Source: Tubulanus polymorphus (lineage: Eukaryota; Nemertea; Palaeonemertea; Tubulaniformes; Tubulanidae). From it: a DNA stretch of 64,000 nt. The notes beneath the pieces are model-generated. The model had not been told where the DNA came from. It was given only the letters and a program-made list of their open reading frames with translations, and did not search any database. The translations under genes were made by a program, and so were the position numbers. Positions 1 to 14,300 of the stretch are shown in pieces. Position 1 is the first letter of the stretch, and each line of letters begins with the position of its first letter. Location of the stretch: positions 2,051,001-2,115,000 of the forward strand of contig NC_134025.1 in the NCBI RefSeq assembly GCF_964204645.1, in the 5' to 3' direction.

Positions 1-3000
1 ACCACCAGTAACACCAGGTCTTACTCAACCACCGGTTACACCAGGCGTCACCCAACCTCCAGTAACACCAGGTGTCACTCAACCACCAGTTACACCTGGA
101 GTCACTCAACCACCAGTCACACCAGGAGTCACTCAACCACCAGTTACACCTGGAGTCACTCAACCACCAGTAACACCAGGTCTTACTCAACCACCGGTTA
201 CACCAGGTGTCACTCAACCACCAGTTACACCTGGAGTCACTCAACCACCAGTCACACCCGGAGTCACTCAACCACCAGTAACACCAGGTCTTACTCAACC
301 ACCAGTTACACCAGGCGTCACCCAACCTCCAGTAACACCAGGTGTCACTCAACCACCAGTAACACCAGGAGTCACTCAACCACCTGTAACACCAGGAGTC
401 ACTCAAACACCGGTAACACCAGGTCTTACTCAACCACCAGTTACACCAGTAGTCACTCAACCACCAGTAACACCAGGTCTTACTCAACCACCAGTTACAC
501 CAGGAGTCACTCAACCACCAGTAACACCAGGTCTTACTCAACCACCGGTTACACCAGGCGTCACCCAACCTCCAGTAACACCAGGTGTCACTCAACCACC
601 TGTAACACCTGGAGTCACTCAACCACCAGTCACACCCGGAGTCACTCAACCACCAGTAACACCAGGAGTCACTCAACCACCAGTAACACCAGGAGTCACT
701 CAACCACCAGTAACACCAGGAGTCACTCAACCACCAGTAACACCAGGAGTCACCCAACCTCCAGTAACACCAGGTGTCACTAAACCACCAGTAACACCAG
801 GAGTCACTCAACCACCAGTTACACCTGGAGTCACTCAACCACCGGTAACACCAGGCGTCACCCAACCTCCAGTAACACCAGGAGTCACTCAACCACCAGT
901 TACACCTGGAGTCACTCAACCACCAGTCACACCAGGAGTCACTCGACCACCAGTAACACCAGGAGTCACTCAACCACCAGTAACACCAGGAGTCACTCAA
1001 CCACCAGTAACACCAGGAGTCACTCAACCACCAGTAACACCAGGAGTCACTCAACCACCAGTAACACCAGGAGTCACTCAACCACCAGTTACACCAGGTG
1101 TCACTCAACCACCAGTAACACCAGGAGTCACTCAACCACCAGTAACACCAGGAGTCACTCAACCACCAGTAACACCAGGAGTCACTCAACCACCAGTCAC
1201 ACCCGGAGTCACTCAACCACCAGTAACACCAGGAGTCACTCAACCACCAGTAACACCAGGAGTCACTCAACCACCGGTAACACCAGGTCTTACTCAACCA
1301 CCAGTTACACCAGGCGTCACCCAACCTCCAGTAACACCAGGAGTCACTAGACCACCAGTTACACCTGGAGTCACTCAACCACCAGTAACACCAGGTCTTA
1401 CTCAACCACCGGTTACACCAGGCGTCACCCAACCTCCAGTAACACCAGGTGTCACTCAACCACCAGTTACACCTGGAGTCACTCAACCACCAGTCACACC
1501 AGGAGTCACTCAACCACCAGTTACACCTGGAGTCACTCAACCACCAGTAACACCAGGTCTTACTCAACCACCGGTTACACCAGGTGTCACTCAACCACCA
1601 GTTACACCTGGAGTCACTCAACCACCAGTCACACCCGGAGTCACTCAACCACCAGTAACACCAGGTCTTACTCAACCACCAGTTACACCAGGCGTCACCC
1701 AACCTCCAGTAACACCAGGTGTCACTCAACCACCAGTAACACCAGGAGTCACTCAACCACCTGTAACACCAGGAGTCACTCAAACACCGGTAACACCAGG
1801 TCTTACTCAACCACCAGTTACACCAGTAGTCACTCAACCACCAGTAACACCAGGTCTTACTCAACCACCAGTTACACCAGGAGTCACTCAACCACCAGTA
1901 ACACCAGGAGTCACTCAACCACCGGTAACACCAGGAGTCACTCAAACACCGGTAACACCAGGAGTCACTCAACCACCGGTAACACCAGGAGTCACTCAAC
2001 CACCGGTAACACCAGGAGTCACTAAACCACCAGTAACACCAGGAGTCACTCAACCACCAGTTACACCTGGAGTCACTCAACCACCGGTAACACCAGGTGT
2101 CACTCAACCTCCAGTAACACCAGGTGTCACTCAACCACCAGTTACACCAGGTGTCACTCAACCACCAGTTACACCTGGAGTCACTCAACCACCAGTAACA
2201 CCAGGAGTCACTCAACCACCAGTAACACCAGGAGTCACTCAACCACCAGTAACACCAGGAGTCACTCAACCACCAGTCACACCCGGAGTCACTCAACCAC
2301 CAGTAACACCAGGAGTCACTCAACCACCAGTAACACCAGGAGTCACTCAACCACCGGTAACACCAGGTCTTACTCAACCACCAGTTACACCAGGCGTCAC
2401 CCAACCTCCAGTAACACCAGGAGTCACTAGACCACCAGTTACACCCGGAGTCACTCAACCACCAGTAACACCAGGAGTCACTCAACCACCAGTAACACCA
2501 GGAGTCACTCAACCACCAGTAACACCAGGAGTCACTCAACCCCCAGTAACACCAGGAGTCACTCAACCACCGGTAACACCAGGTGTCACTCAACCTCCAG
2601 TAACACCAGGTGTCACTCAACCACCAGTTACACCAGGTGTCACTCAACCACCAGTTACACCTGGAGTCACTCAACCACCAGTAACACCAGGAGTCACTCA
2701 ACCACCAGTAACACCAGGAGTCACTCAACCACCAGTAACACCAGGAGTCACTCAACCACCAGTCACACCCGGAGTCACTCAACCACCAGTAACACCAGGA
2801 GTCACTCAACCTCCAGTAACACCAGGTCTTACTCAACCACCGGTTACACCAGGCGTCACCCAACCTCCAGTAACACCAGGTGTCACTCAACCACCAGTTA
2901 CACCTGGAGTCACTCAACCACCAGTCACACCCGGAGTCACTCAACCACCAGTAACACCAGGAGTCACTCAACCACCAGTAACACCAGGAGTCACTCAACC

Positions 3001-6000
3001 ACCAGTAACACCAGGAGTCACTCAACCACCAGTAACACCAGGTGTCACTAAACCACCAGTAACACCAGGAGTCACTCAACCACCAGTTACACCTGGAGTC
3101 ACTCAACCACCAGTAACACCAGGTCTTACTCAACCACCGGTTACACCAGGCGTCACCCAACCTCCAGTAACACCAGGTGTCACTCAACCACCAGTTACAC
3201 CTGGAGTCACTCAACCACCAGTCACACCCGGAGTCACTCAACCACCAGTAACACCAGGAGTCACTCAACCACCAGTAACACCAGGAGTCACTCAACCACC
3301 AGTAACACCAGGAGTCACTCAACCACCAGTAACACCAGGTGTCACTAAACCACCAGTAACACCAGGAGTCACTCAACCACCAGTTACACCAGGAGTCACT
3401 CAACCACCGGTAACACCAGGTCTTACTCAACCACCAGTTACACCAGGTCTTACTCAACCACCAGTTACACCAGGCGTCACCCAACCTCCAGTAACACCAG
3501 GAGTCACTAGACCACCAGTTACACCTGGAGTCACTCAACCACCAGTCACACCAGGAGTCACTCAACCACCAGTCACACCCGGAGTCACTCAACCACCAGT
3601 AACACCAGGAGTCACTCAACCACCAGTAACACCAGGAGTCACTCAACCACCAGTTACACCTGGAGTCACTCAACCACCAGTAACACCAGGTCTTACTCAA
3701 CCACCGGTTACACCAGGCGTCACCCAACCTCCACTAACACCAGGTGTCACTCAACCACCAGTTACACCTGGAGTCACTCAACCACCAGTCACACCCGGAG
3801 TCACTCAACCACCAGTAACACCAGGAGTCACTCAACCACCAGTAACACCAGGAGTCACTCAACCACCAGTAACACCAGGAGTCACCCAACCTCCAGTAAC
3901 ACCAGGTGTCACTCAACCACCAGTAACACCAGGAGTCACTCAACCACCAGTAACACCAGGAGTCACTCAACCCCCAGTAACACCAGGAGTCACTCAACCA
4001 CCGGTAACACCAGGAGTCACTCAACCACCGGTAACACCAGGAGTCACTAAACCACCAGTAACACCAGGAGTCACTCAACCACCAGTTACACCTGGATTCA
4101 CTCAACCACCAGTAACACCAGCTCTTACTCAACCACCAGTTACACCAGGAGTCACCCAACCTCCAGTAACACCAGGTGTCACTCAACCACCAGTTACACC
4201 TGGAGTCACTCAACCACCAGTCACACCCGGAGTCACTCAACCACCAGTAACACCAGGAGTCACTCAACCTCCAGTAACACCAGGTGTCACTCAACCACCA
4301 GTAACACCAGGAGTCACTCAACCACCAGTAACACCAGGAGTCACTCAACCACCGGTAACACCAGGAGTCACTCAACCACCGGTCACACCAGGAGTCACTC
4401 AACCACCGGTAACACCAGGAGTCACTAAACCACCAGTAACACCAGGAGTCACTCAACCACCAGTTACACCTGGAGTCACTCAACCACCGGTAACACCAGG
4501 TGTCACTCAACCTCCAGTAACACCAGGTGTCACTCAACCACCAGTTACTCCAGGCGTCACTCAACCACCAGTTACACCTGGAGTCACTCAACCACCAGTA
4601 ACACCAGGAGTCACTCAACCACCAGTAACACCAGGAGTCACTCAACCACCAGTAACACCAGGAGTCACTCAACCACCAGTAACACCAGGAGTCACTCAAC
4701 CTCCAGTAACACCAGGTGTCACTCAACCACCAGTTACACCAGGTGTCACTCAACCACCAGTTACACCAGGAGTCACTCAACCACCGGTAACACCAGGAGT
4801 CACTCAACCACCGGTAACACCAGGTGTCACTCAACCACCAGTTACACCAGGTGTCACTCAACCACCAGTTACACCTGGAGTCACTCAACCACCAGTTACA
4901 CCTGGAGTCACTCAACCACCAGTCACACCAGGAGTCACTCAACCACCAGTAACACCAGGAGTCACTCAACCACCTGTAACACCTGGAGTCACTCAACCAC
5001 CAGTAACACCAGGAGTCACTCAACCACCAGTAACACCAGGAGTCACCCAACCTCCAGTAACACCAGGTGTCACTCAACCACCAGTAACACCAGGAGTCAC
5101 TCAACCACCAGTAACACCAGGAGTCACTCAACCACCAGTAACACCAGGAGTCTCTCAACCACCAGTAACACCAGGTGTCACTCAACCACCAGTAACACCA
5201 GGAGTCACCCAACCTCCAGTTACACCAGGTGTCACTCAACCTCCAGTAACACCAGGAGTCACTCAACCTCCAGTAACACCAGGTGTCACTCAACCACCAG
5301 TAACACCAGGAGTCACTCAACCACCAGTAACACCAGGAGTCACTCAACCACCAGTAACACCAGGAGTCACTCAACCACCAGTAACACCAGGAGTCACTCA
5401 ACCACCAGTAACACCAGGAGTGACTCAACCACCAGTAACACCAGGAGTCACTCAACCACCAGTTACACCAGGAGTCACTCAACCACCAGTAACACCAGGT
5501 GTCACTCAACCACCAGTAACACCAGGAGTCACTCAACCACCAGTAACACCAGGAGTCACTCAACCACCAGTAACACCAGGCGTCACTCAACCTCCAGTAA
5601 CACCAGGCGTCACTCATCCACCAGTTACACCTGGAGTCACTCAACCACCAGTAACACCAGGAGTCACTCAACCACCAGTAACACCAGGAGTCACTCAACC
5701 ACCAGTAACACCAGGAGTCACCCAACCTCCAGTAACACCAGGTGTCACTAAACCACCAGTAACACCAGGAGTCACTCAACCACCGGTTACACCTGGAGTC
5801 ACTCAACCACCGGTAACACCAGGTCTTACTCAACCACCGGTAACACCAGGTCTTACTCAACCACCAGTTACACCAGGAGTCACTCAACCACCAGTAACAC
5901 CAGGAGTCACTCAACCACCAGTAACACCAGGAGTCACTCAACCACCAGTAACACCAGGAGTCACCCAACCTCCAGTAACACCAGGTGTCACTAAACCACC

Positions 6001-8222
6001 AGTAACACCAGGAGTCACTCAACCACCAGTTACACCTGGAGTCACTCAACCACCGGTAACACCAGGTCTTACTCAACCACCAGTTACACCAGGCGTCACC
6101 CAACCTCCAGTAACACCAGGAGTCACTCAACCACCAGTTACACCTGGAGTCACTCAACCACCAGTCACACCAGGAGTCACTCAACCACCAGTAACACCAG
6201 GAGTCACTCAACCACCAGTAACACCAGGAGTCACCCAACCTCCAGTAACACCAGGTGTCACTCAACCACCAGTAACACCAGGAGTCACTCAACCACCAGT
6301 AACACCAGGAGTCACTCAACCACCAGTTACACCAGGAGTCACTAAACCACCAGTAACACCAGGTGTCACTCAACCACCAGTAACACCAGGAGTCACTCAA
6401 CCACCAGTTACACCTGGAGTCACTCAACCACCGGTAACACCAGGTCTTACTCAACCACCAGTTACACCAGGCGTCACCCAACCTCCAGTAACACCAGGAG
6501 TCACTCAACCACCAGTTACACCTGGAGTCACTCAACCACCAGTCACACCAGGAGTCACTCAACCACCAGTAACACCAGGAGTCACTCAACCACCAGTAAC
6601 ACCAGGAGTCACTCAACCACCAGTAACACCAGGAGTCACTCAACCACCAGTAACACCAGGAGTCACTCAACCACCAGTAACACCAGGAGTCACTCAACCA
6701 CCAGTTACACCAGGCGTCACTCAACCTCCAGTAACACCAGGAGTCACTCAACCACCAGTTACACCAGGAGTCACTCAACCACCAGTAACACCAGGAGTCA
6801 CTCAACCACCTGTAACACCAGGAGTCACTCAACCTCCATTAACACCAGGTGTCACTCAACCACCAGTTACACCAGGAGTTACTCAACCACCAGTAACACC
6901 AGGAGTCACTCAACCACCAGTAACACCAGGAGTCACACAACCTCCAGTAACACCAGGTGTCACTCAACCACCAGTTACACCTGGAGTCACTCAACCACCA
7001 GTAACACCAGGAGTCACTCAACCACCAGTAACACCAGAGGTCACTAAACCACCTGTAACACCAGGAGTCACTCAACCTCCATTAACACCAGGCGTCACTC
7101 AACCACCAGTAACACCAGGAGTCACCCAACCACCTGTAACACCAGGAGTCACTCAACCACCAGTAACACCAGGAGTCACCCAACCTCCAGTAACACCAGG
7201 AGTCACTCAACCACCAGTAACACCAGGCGTCACTCAACCACCAGTCACACCTGGCGTTACTGTACCGTCAGTTACACCAGGAGTCACTCAACCACCTGTA
7301 ACACCAGGAGTCACCCAACCTCCAGTAACACCAGGAGTCACTCAACCACCAGTAACACCAGGAGTCACTCAACCACCAGTTACACCAGGAGTCACTCAAC
7401 CACCAGTAACACCAGGCGTCACTCAACCACCAGTAACACCAGGAGTCACTCAACCACCAGTAACACCAGGTGTCACTCAACCACCAGTAACACCAGGCGT
7501 CACTCAACCACCAGTAACACCAGGAGTCACCCAACCTCCAGTAACACCAGGAGTCACCCAACCACCAGTAACACCAGGCGTCACTCAACCACCAGTCACA
7601 CCTGGCGTTACTGTACCGTCAGTTACACCAGGAGTCACTCAACCACCTGTAACACCAGGAGTCACCCAACCTCCAGTAACACCAGGCGTCACTCAACCAC
7701 CAGTAACACCAGGAGTCACCCAACCTCCAGTAACACCAGGAGTCACCCAACCTCCAGTAACACCAGGAGTCACTCAACCACCAGTCACACCTGGCGTTAC
7801 TGTACCGTCAGTTACACCAGGCGTCACTCAACCACCAGTTACACCAGGTGTCACCCAACCACCAGTAACACCAGGAGTCACTCAACCACCAGTAACACCA
7901 GGAGTCACCCAACCTCCAGTAACACCAGGAGTCACTCAACCACCAGTAACACCAGGAGTCACTCAACCACCAGTTACACCAGGAGTCACTCAACCACCAG
8001 TAACACCAGGCGTCACTCAACCACCAGTAACACCAGGAGTCACTCAACCACCAGTAACACCAGGTGTCACTCAACCACCAGTAACACCAGGCGTCACTCA
8101 ACCACCAGTAACACCAGGAGTCACCCAACCTCCAGTAACACCAGGAGTCACCCAACCTCCAGTAACACCAGGAGTCACTCAACCACCAGTTACACCAGGA
8201 GTCACTCAACTAGTAACTCCAG
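1..8222 (+). repeat. 27-bp tandem repeat array A (VTQPPVTPG)
   Basis: The 27-bp unit is repeated head to tail about 305 times in the window and continues beyond the left edge. Higher-order periods are visible. The variant with ACTCAAACACCGG occurs at 401 and again at 1778, a spacing of 1377 bp or exactly 51 units, and the flanking variant order is preserved. The TGTACCGTCA variant occurs at 7261, 7612 and 7801, spacings of 13 and 7 units. The last unit is one codon short (VTQ-LVTPG), at about 8205-8228. Confidence 0.95.
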
Positions 8223-8309
8223 GAGTCACCGAGCCTACTCGTATACCATTTAGCAGCACTGCCAAAATCACTCTTTCTACGACACCTATCCAAACATCTC
8301 CTGCACCAG
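1..8309 (+). CDS. Exon (5' end outside window): VTQPPVTPG mucin array A and its C-terminal tail
   Basis: The frame is open from base 2 without a stop. The repeat codes for the nonapeptide VTQPPVTPG about 305 times, then a non-repetitive Ser/Thr tail from about residue EPTRIPFSS to TSPAPG. The donor is CCAG|GTATCT at 8309/8310, after the first base of a Gly codon (phase 1). Without splicing, the frame would stop four codons into the intron region at 8315. Most differences between units fall at third codon positions (GTA/GTT/GTC, CCA/CCT/CCG, GGA/GGT/GGC), as expected for translated DNA under protein-level constraint. Recurrent amino-acid variants are Q to K, Q to R, V to L and, three times near the 3' end, a VPS unit. 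Each unit has two Thr in a Pro context, so dense O-glycosylation is likely. Confidence 0.85.
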
Positions 8310-11300
8310 GTATCTAATAAGATTTTTTTCTAATGTACCCTCTCGATTTATTCTCGCGTTGCAATGTTTGTTGTAGTTAGATCAGTTTATGACGATTAAT
8401 TAATTGTTAAGTCAATCATATAAACTCATGCATGCATTCATTTCGTCTGCGTTTTGCTGAAGCGTTTGTTTTAGAAGAAGCATGCGTCTTATACATCTAT
8501 GTATCTATGCGCGCTGCAATATTTGCGTTTTGAAGCCGTTCGCATTGCGTTTTTGTCCGGATGATGTCAAATAATCCTGCATATGAAATTGATTTATGCG
8601 CATCAGCGACTGCGACATTCAGTAGGCGCTACCTACTGGTAAGTGTTGTTTTAGCATGAATAACTGATTTTCATTGTATTTACTGTATTAATCAAGTGGT
8701 CCGATGTATTCTGATTTTATAACAATATTATCCCTTGTTGATTTTGGAAGGTTTTGAAAAATGACTTTGGTGAAAATTTCTCATTAATTTCATGAAAATC
8801 TTTCCTTCACCGAAATATTTCACGTGTCATGAGTGGTTTCTACGGTTATGAGTTAGGTTCAATTCAAAGAGTCGCAAATACTCCATTATTTTCAAATTTG
8901 ATTGAACAGTGAATATCTACACTTTTGGCTTTAGAGTTTTTTCACTTTATCGACCAAAAAGAATTTAGTTGTACGTAGTTGTCTTTATGTTTTCAAATCA
9001 CGGCCTCAATTATCAACTTTCTATTCTTTCATTGTTTTGGATATTTTATTTTGAATTATGGATTCATAAAAGAATTTAACGCATACTTTTCGTTTCCTTA
9101 CTGTAGGTACTTCAATGTCAACGACCTTACTCCCAACTACAACCGAACCTGAGTGTCAAAATCTTGAGAAACTCGTTTATAAAACAAGTTCTCAATGGAC
9201 GATCACTAGTTCTAGTGACCAGAAAAACCATCTTAAACTTCTTAGCGGCGGTGAAGGTCTATTACAGTTTTCAACTAATGATTGGAAAAACAATGGAAAA
9301 GATAACCACGCGTTTGTAATTTTCGAGGTTAGCTCTGCAAAATATCCCGACTTCGTCACCATCAAACACGTTGAATTTGCCACGATGTTCGCTCAGACGT
9401 TTTTCATATTGATATCGAAAGATGGAACTAATTGGACGCAACGATCAAAATTGGTAAGCAACGGTTCAGTCGATGTATTTCATCCAGTTCTGAAAGATGT
9501 GAAATTAATTCATTAGATGTATTCCCGATATCGAATATTCGGTTTGATATTTCTTTTTGAATGCGAATAATAAATGTAATGTAATTTCAGGTGATACCAG
9601 CGGATGAATATCGAACAGTGCACGCTGTGACCATCGATTTTGTTGGGATAGGTTATGCGGGAAGATTTTTGAAGATCAAAGCTGAAGGCAACCCTAACCT
9701 GTTACCTCCTCTGATCGCTATGGCGGGTGTGACTGCGTGTTTCGAGCCAGTATCTATCACAAAACCACCTCCACCAACAACAACAACTAAGGTAAGAGAT
9801 ACTCTCATATCTTTTAACGAACTTTTAATCTCCTTTGGATCTGTATTTTCACTTTGTTCGAAAACATAGCCGACGTGCAACCCAGAACAAATAACATGCG
9901 GCGACGGTGTTAATTGTGGATACCTTTGCAATGGTGTAATTGAATGCGCAGATGGTTCCGACGAAAGAAACTGCGTCACACGTAAGTTTTAGATAGACTG
10001 CGCAGCAAATAGATAAAGTTGATGATGATGAGTAATTTTGTTAACGGTACCGATTTCAGAAATGCCGTCAATCGTGGTGATAGACAATACACGTAATAAA
10101 TTTGAATAACTTCACATTTTCTAGAGCAACCAACATGTTCCAACGATGAGTTCACGTGTAAAAGTGGAAAATGTTTGTCAAAAAACAAAACCTGTGATAA
10201 CTATTGTGATTGCTTCGAATGTGAAGACGAAACGGATTGTACTGGTATGACGCGAGTAATATTTTATCACTTAATGTATATATTGCGCATGACCTTGTGA
10301 GGTTATCATTTTCTTCATCAATTTCCTCATTTCAGAACCGTGTAACAATAAAACTGAAATAGCGATTAACGATTGCGTAGTAGGTGGTAATATTTCATTT
10401 AAATGTATGCCGAAACAGAAAATTTGCGACGGAATAAAAGATTGTGAGAATGGTATCGATGAAACAAATTGTAAGTAGTGATCGCCCGATATTCCAATGT
10501 TTTCTATCGAAATACTGTTTTCACACTGTCATGATTATCGTCTATATCGTGGAACCTCTTGTATCTTTCAGGTAACGAAAGAACAACTATAGGTATATTT
10601 ATATTAGGAATGGAATGTTTGTGTAGCTGGTGACTAGTGGTGTTCTTTAGTGATTCTTTTTACGTATATACACGCTCGATATCTGCTCAGTGGTTTTTCA
10701 AATCAATGTCTGCATATTTCAAACTAAAACATTGAGTGAAAGTCAATGATACGTGAATGGCCACCGCGTCGTCGTATTACCGCGATAGCAAAGATCACAG
10801 CAATACTGTGAACAAACATCTACAGAAATGATTTAATCCTTTCACAGATATTTCCTTTGAGAAAGCGTAAATGATATTTATGCTTTTACACAATATATCC
10901 GTTGATAAATAGGCCTATGTTTGTACAAAACATCCATAGTTTTTGAGTTAAGGTTTGACTTGAGAGTTAGAAGATTGGAAACGGAAACTGATTGTAACTC
11001 TCAGTGTTATCTCAAACTCACATCTGTGGAACTAGTTCCAGTTATACGTTTCCAATACTTTTCACGAATCATTACGAGCGCCACCAGTGGCCGCTCTGGG
11101 AAGCAGCACAATTTTTAGTGTCGATTAATTAGAAGAGGGCATTCTGACAGGGGAAATTTATGTTACCGGAATTTTTGACGACAGAAAAATGTTTTCACGC
11201 TTTTCGGAAGTTTCGTATGACCCCTTGGAACTATCCGTGGCTACGTGGAGAATTGAACGCGTTAACTTTCCGTTGATTTGGAGGTAGAGACGAAAGACCG

Positions 11301-14300
11301 GAGAGTAATTCCTCAAATCAAAATCCTTGACGATTGTCGACATACAACTCATGTCATTTTATCTATTCATTCATATTTGATGACAATGATCATGGACTCA
11401 TTTTTATGTTTTTTAATAAAACAAAGCCTTTATGATTTGAAATGTTATTTTTCTGTTTTTTTTCGCTGAATTTAAAACAGCAGATCAGTAGTAGCCTTGT
11501 CTCTTAAATGGAGGTTCTTCATTAAGAAAAAGAAAAATTTTTAGACAGAGCGTTTAAGTTGCAAGAATCATAACCGGCAACCGCAGCATCTAATAACCTG
11601 CTACGCTACTTATGAAGTATATATTGTATGAGTCCGACCGATGGCCAGGCGGGGCTTGGTGTATTAGTTGTCCATTCATTAACATCTTTATTCCGAGTAT
11701 AGGGCACTTATTCAAAATTGCAAACTAGCATATAAAAAGACTTGGAAATAAGATTATATTCCACCAATTATTTCATAATGTTTCCCAATTTAGTAATTTA
11801 ATGGACCATATTTTTAAGTTTAGTAAGATATATATGGTACGTAAAGTGGTTAAATAACACAATCACATAATGATATTTCTGAGCTCCAAGAATCATCAGT
11901 TAAATTCGAATGTATTTGGTATTATGTTACAGGAACAGAAGAAACGACAACGGCAATAGGTACTTATTTTCTGAACGTACCGATCCTTGTATGTCGACAC
12001 TTATTTCTCCATCGTGTTGTATCGTTGTATGTTTAATCGTGTAAATACAGATTCACGTTCATTTTTGTGTTAATGTTCTCATCTCGTCGTATGTGCACGA
12101 AATCCTGAATCGGTGGTGCCTTCTCATCATCATCGAGTGACGCACAACCGCCGTGTTCTTGTTCACTCTTTTCACTCGCGTCTACCGATATTTATGTTTG
12201 TCTGTGGAAATAATGTTTGCATAACTTACAAGTAAGTATTTATGATATTACAATTTTTGGAACTAAAATTGGTATTTCCGAATAGTACTTACCTTTTTTT
12301 ATGGTGCGAATATTGGCAAGAACTATAGTAGAAGGAAAAGTACTTGAAGGAAATCGATTTAAATTCTAACGGGCAAATAAACATTTTCGAAAAATCCATC
12401 TTTCTTTAAGAAAGCAGAAGTAATCAGCAGTAATATTACATATTTCAGGTACATCTTCGGTGCTGACTACTACTGGACCTGCGCTGCCAACTACTACTGT
12501 AATTGTGCCGTCGACTACAGCAGAAATACAATGTGAACATCCTCAAAAACTGATTTATAATACGAGCCCACAGTGGAAAATCACGTCATCGAGTGACAAG
12601 GAAAACACGATCAGTTCCCTTAGTGGTGGCCAGGGTTACTTACAATTTACGAAAAAGGATTGGAAGAAAAATTCAAAAAACAAAAATGCCTTTATAAAAT
12701 ATGAAATAGTTTCTGCAAAATATCCAAAATTAGTGACCATCTTGGCAATTGAATTCGGGACACTGTTCGCTCAGACGTTTCATATAGAAATATCGAACGA
12801 TGGAAAGAAATGGGAAAGAAAAACAACAGTGGTAAGTACAATGTTGATTACCTATAGAACCCTCCATATTTTACGAGCTCAGCGTTGATCTTTTCCAATT
12901 GATATATAGATCATACCACCGGAGGAATTCAATACAGCTCACGCAGTAGGCGTGCGCTTTAGAGGACTCGGCGTTGAAGCAAGATTCATCAAGATTAAAG
13001 CCGAGGGTGACTCGAAGAAAACTCCACCTGTCATAACCATGTCGAGTGTACTCGGTTGCTACGAGCCGAAAGAGGATGTTAAAGAAAACACATCCCCGAC
13101 AGAGATGGTAAATCTAAATATGAAATCCGCATAATGCTTGTTTGGCACATCGTTCGATGATGGCATTATACGAATACTCTTTCAATCCTTTCTGTAGCCG
13201 ACATGCAATCCGGAACAAATGACATGTACAGACGGGACCAGCTGCGGATATTTATGCAACGGCGACATTGAATGCGCAGATGGAACCGATGAAGAAAACT
13301 GTACTACGCGTAAGTCTTGAAACTCAAACGGTTTTCTCAGAATTTATCAAAATAAAACTCAAAACTAAACTTACTAACAGAGTTTAACTGTTTTTTTTTT
13401 CGTTAATTCCACGCACTACAGCAATACCAACGTGTTCCGATGACGAGTTTACTTGTAAAAGTGGAAAATGTTTATCTAAAAACATAACTTGTGATAACTA
13501 TTGCGATTGCTTCGAATGTGAAGACGAGGATGTACCGATAAACTGCACCGGTAAGACTTACCTCTTCAATTCAGTATTATGGAAAATCAATTACATGTCA
13601 TATGTCGACATCGCCTATTACCTCAGAGATACATTTTGAATCTATAATATATTTTTAGAACCGTGTAATAACAAAACCGAAACACCAATTCGTAATTGCG
13701 TAGTCGGTGGAGCATTTTCATTTAAATGCTTGCCAAAAGAGAAAATCTGTGATGGCATCAATGATTGTCAGAATGGCATCGATGAGAAAAATTGTAAGTA
13801 AACGATGTGATGACTTGTATGTTATTATCAACCTTAACCTCGATATCATGTCGACAAATTTTCGATGCACGTTTCTTCATTTAGAATCAAGTAATTTTAA
13901 TTTGTATCAGATATAAATAACCATTGGCCGATAAGAACGGAAACGTAGCCTACTTTTTAACATCTCAACAATAAATCCATTTGGAATTTTCTGAACAACA
14001 TACTTAGAACATAAACTCTTTTCATTCGATCGACCAACGAAATACGATGAGAAGTATCGGGCAATGTAATGAATATAAAAAAGCAAGGAAAACTCATAAA
14101 CATGTATTTTGAATTTTGTTTGCACTTTTTTCATTGCAGGTGAAAGTACGACAACAAATGGTAAATATGTACCGAACATTTTTCCCTGTTATTCTTTTCT
14201 TAATTTCAAATTTCGTGCCGTATACATTAGTCGATTCTTTATATATTGCAAGGTCAGTTCATTCATTAAATACATGTTCACATTTCACAGCACCGTGCCA

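Noticed and set aside
8620-8638. Perfect 7-bp-stem hairpin next to GTAAGT in the first intron, considered as a regulated mini-exon
   Set aside because: The implied 16-bp exon would enter in phase 1 and leave in phase 2, which does not fit the next exon at 9107.
11027-11040. 14-bp palindrome TGGAACTAGTTCCA as a regulatory site
   Set aside because: It is a single occurrence deep in an intron, with no partner motifs recognised. It may simply be part of a decayed foldback element.
13907-14179. Minus-strand 90-codon frame conserved in all four modules (also at 16829, 19805 and 22730)
   Set aside because: It lies mostly in the 346-bp intron. Its conservation is explained by the recent duplication of the whole module, and it has no domain or promoter context.
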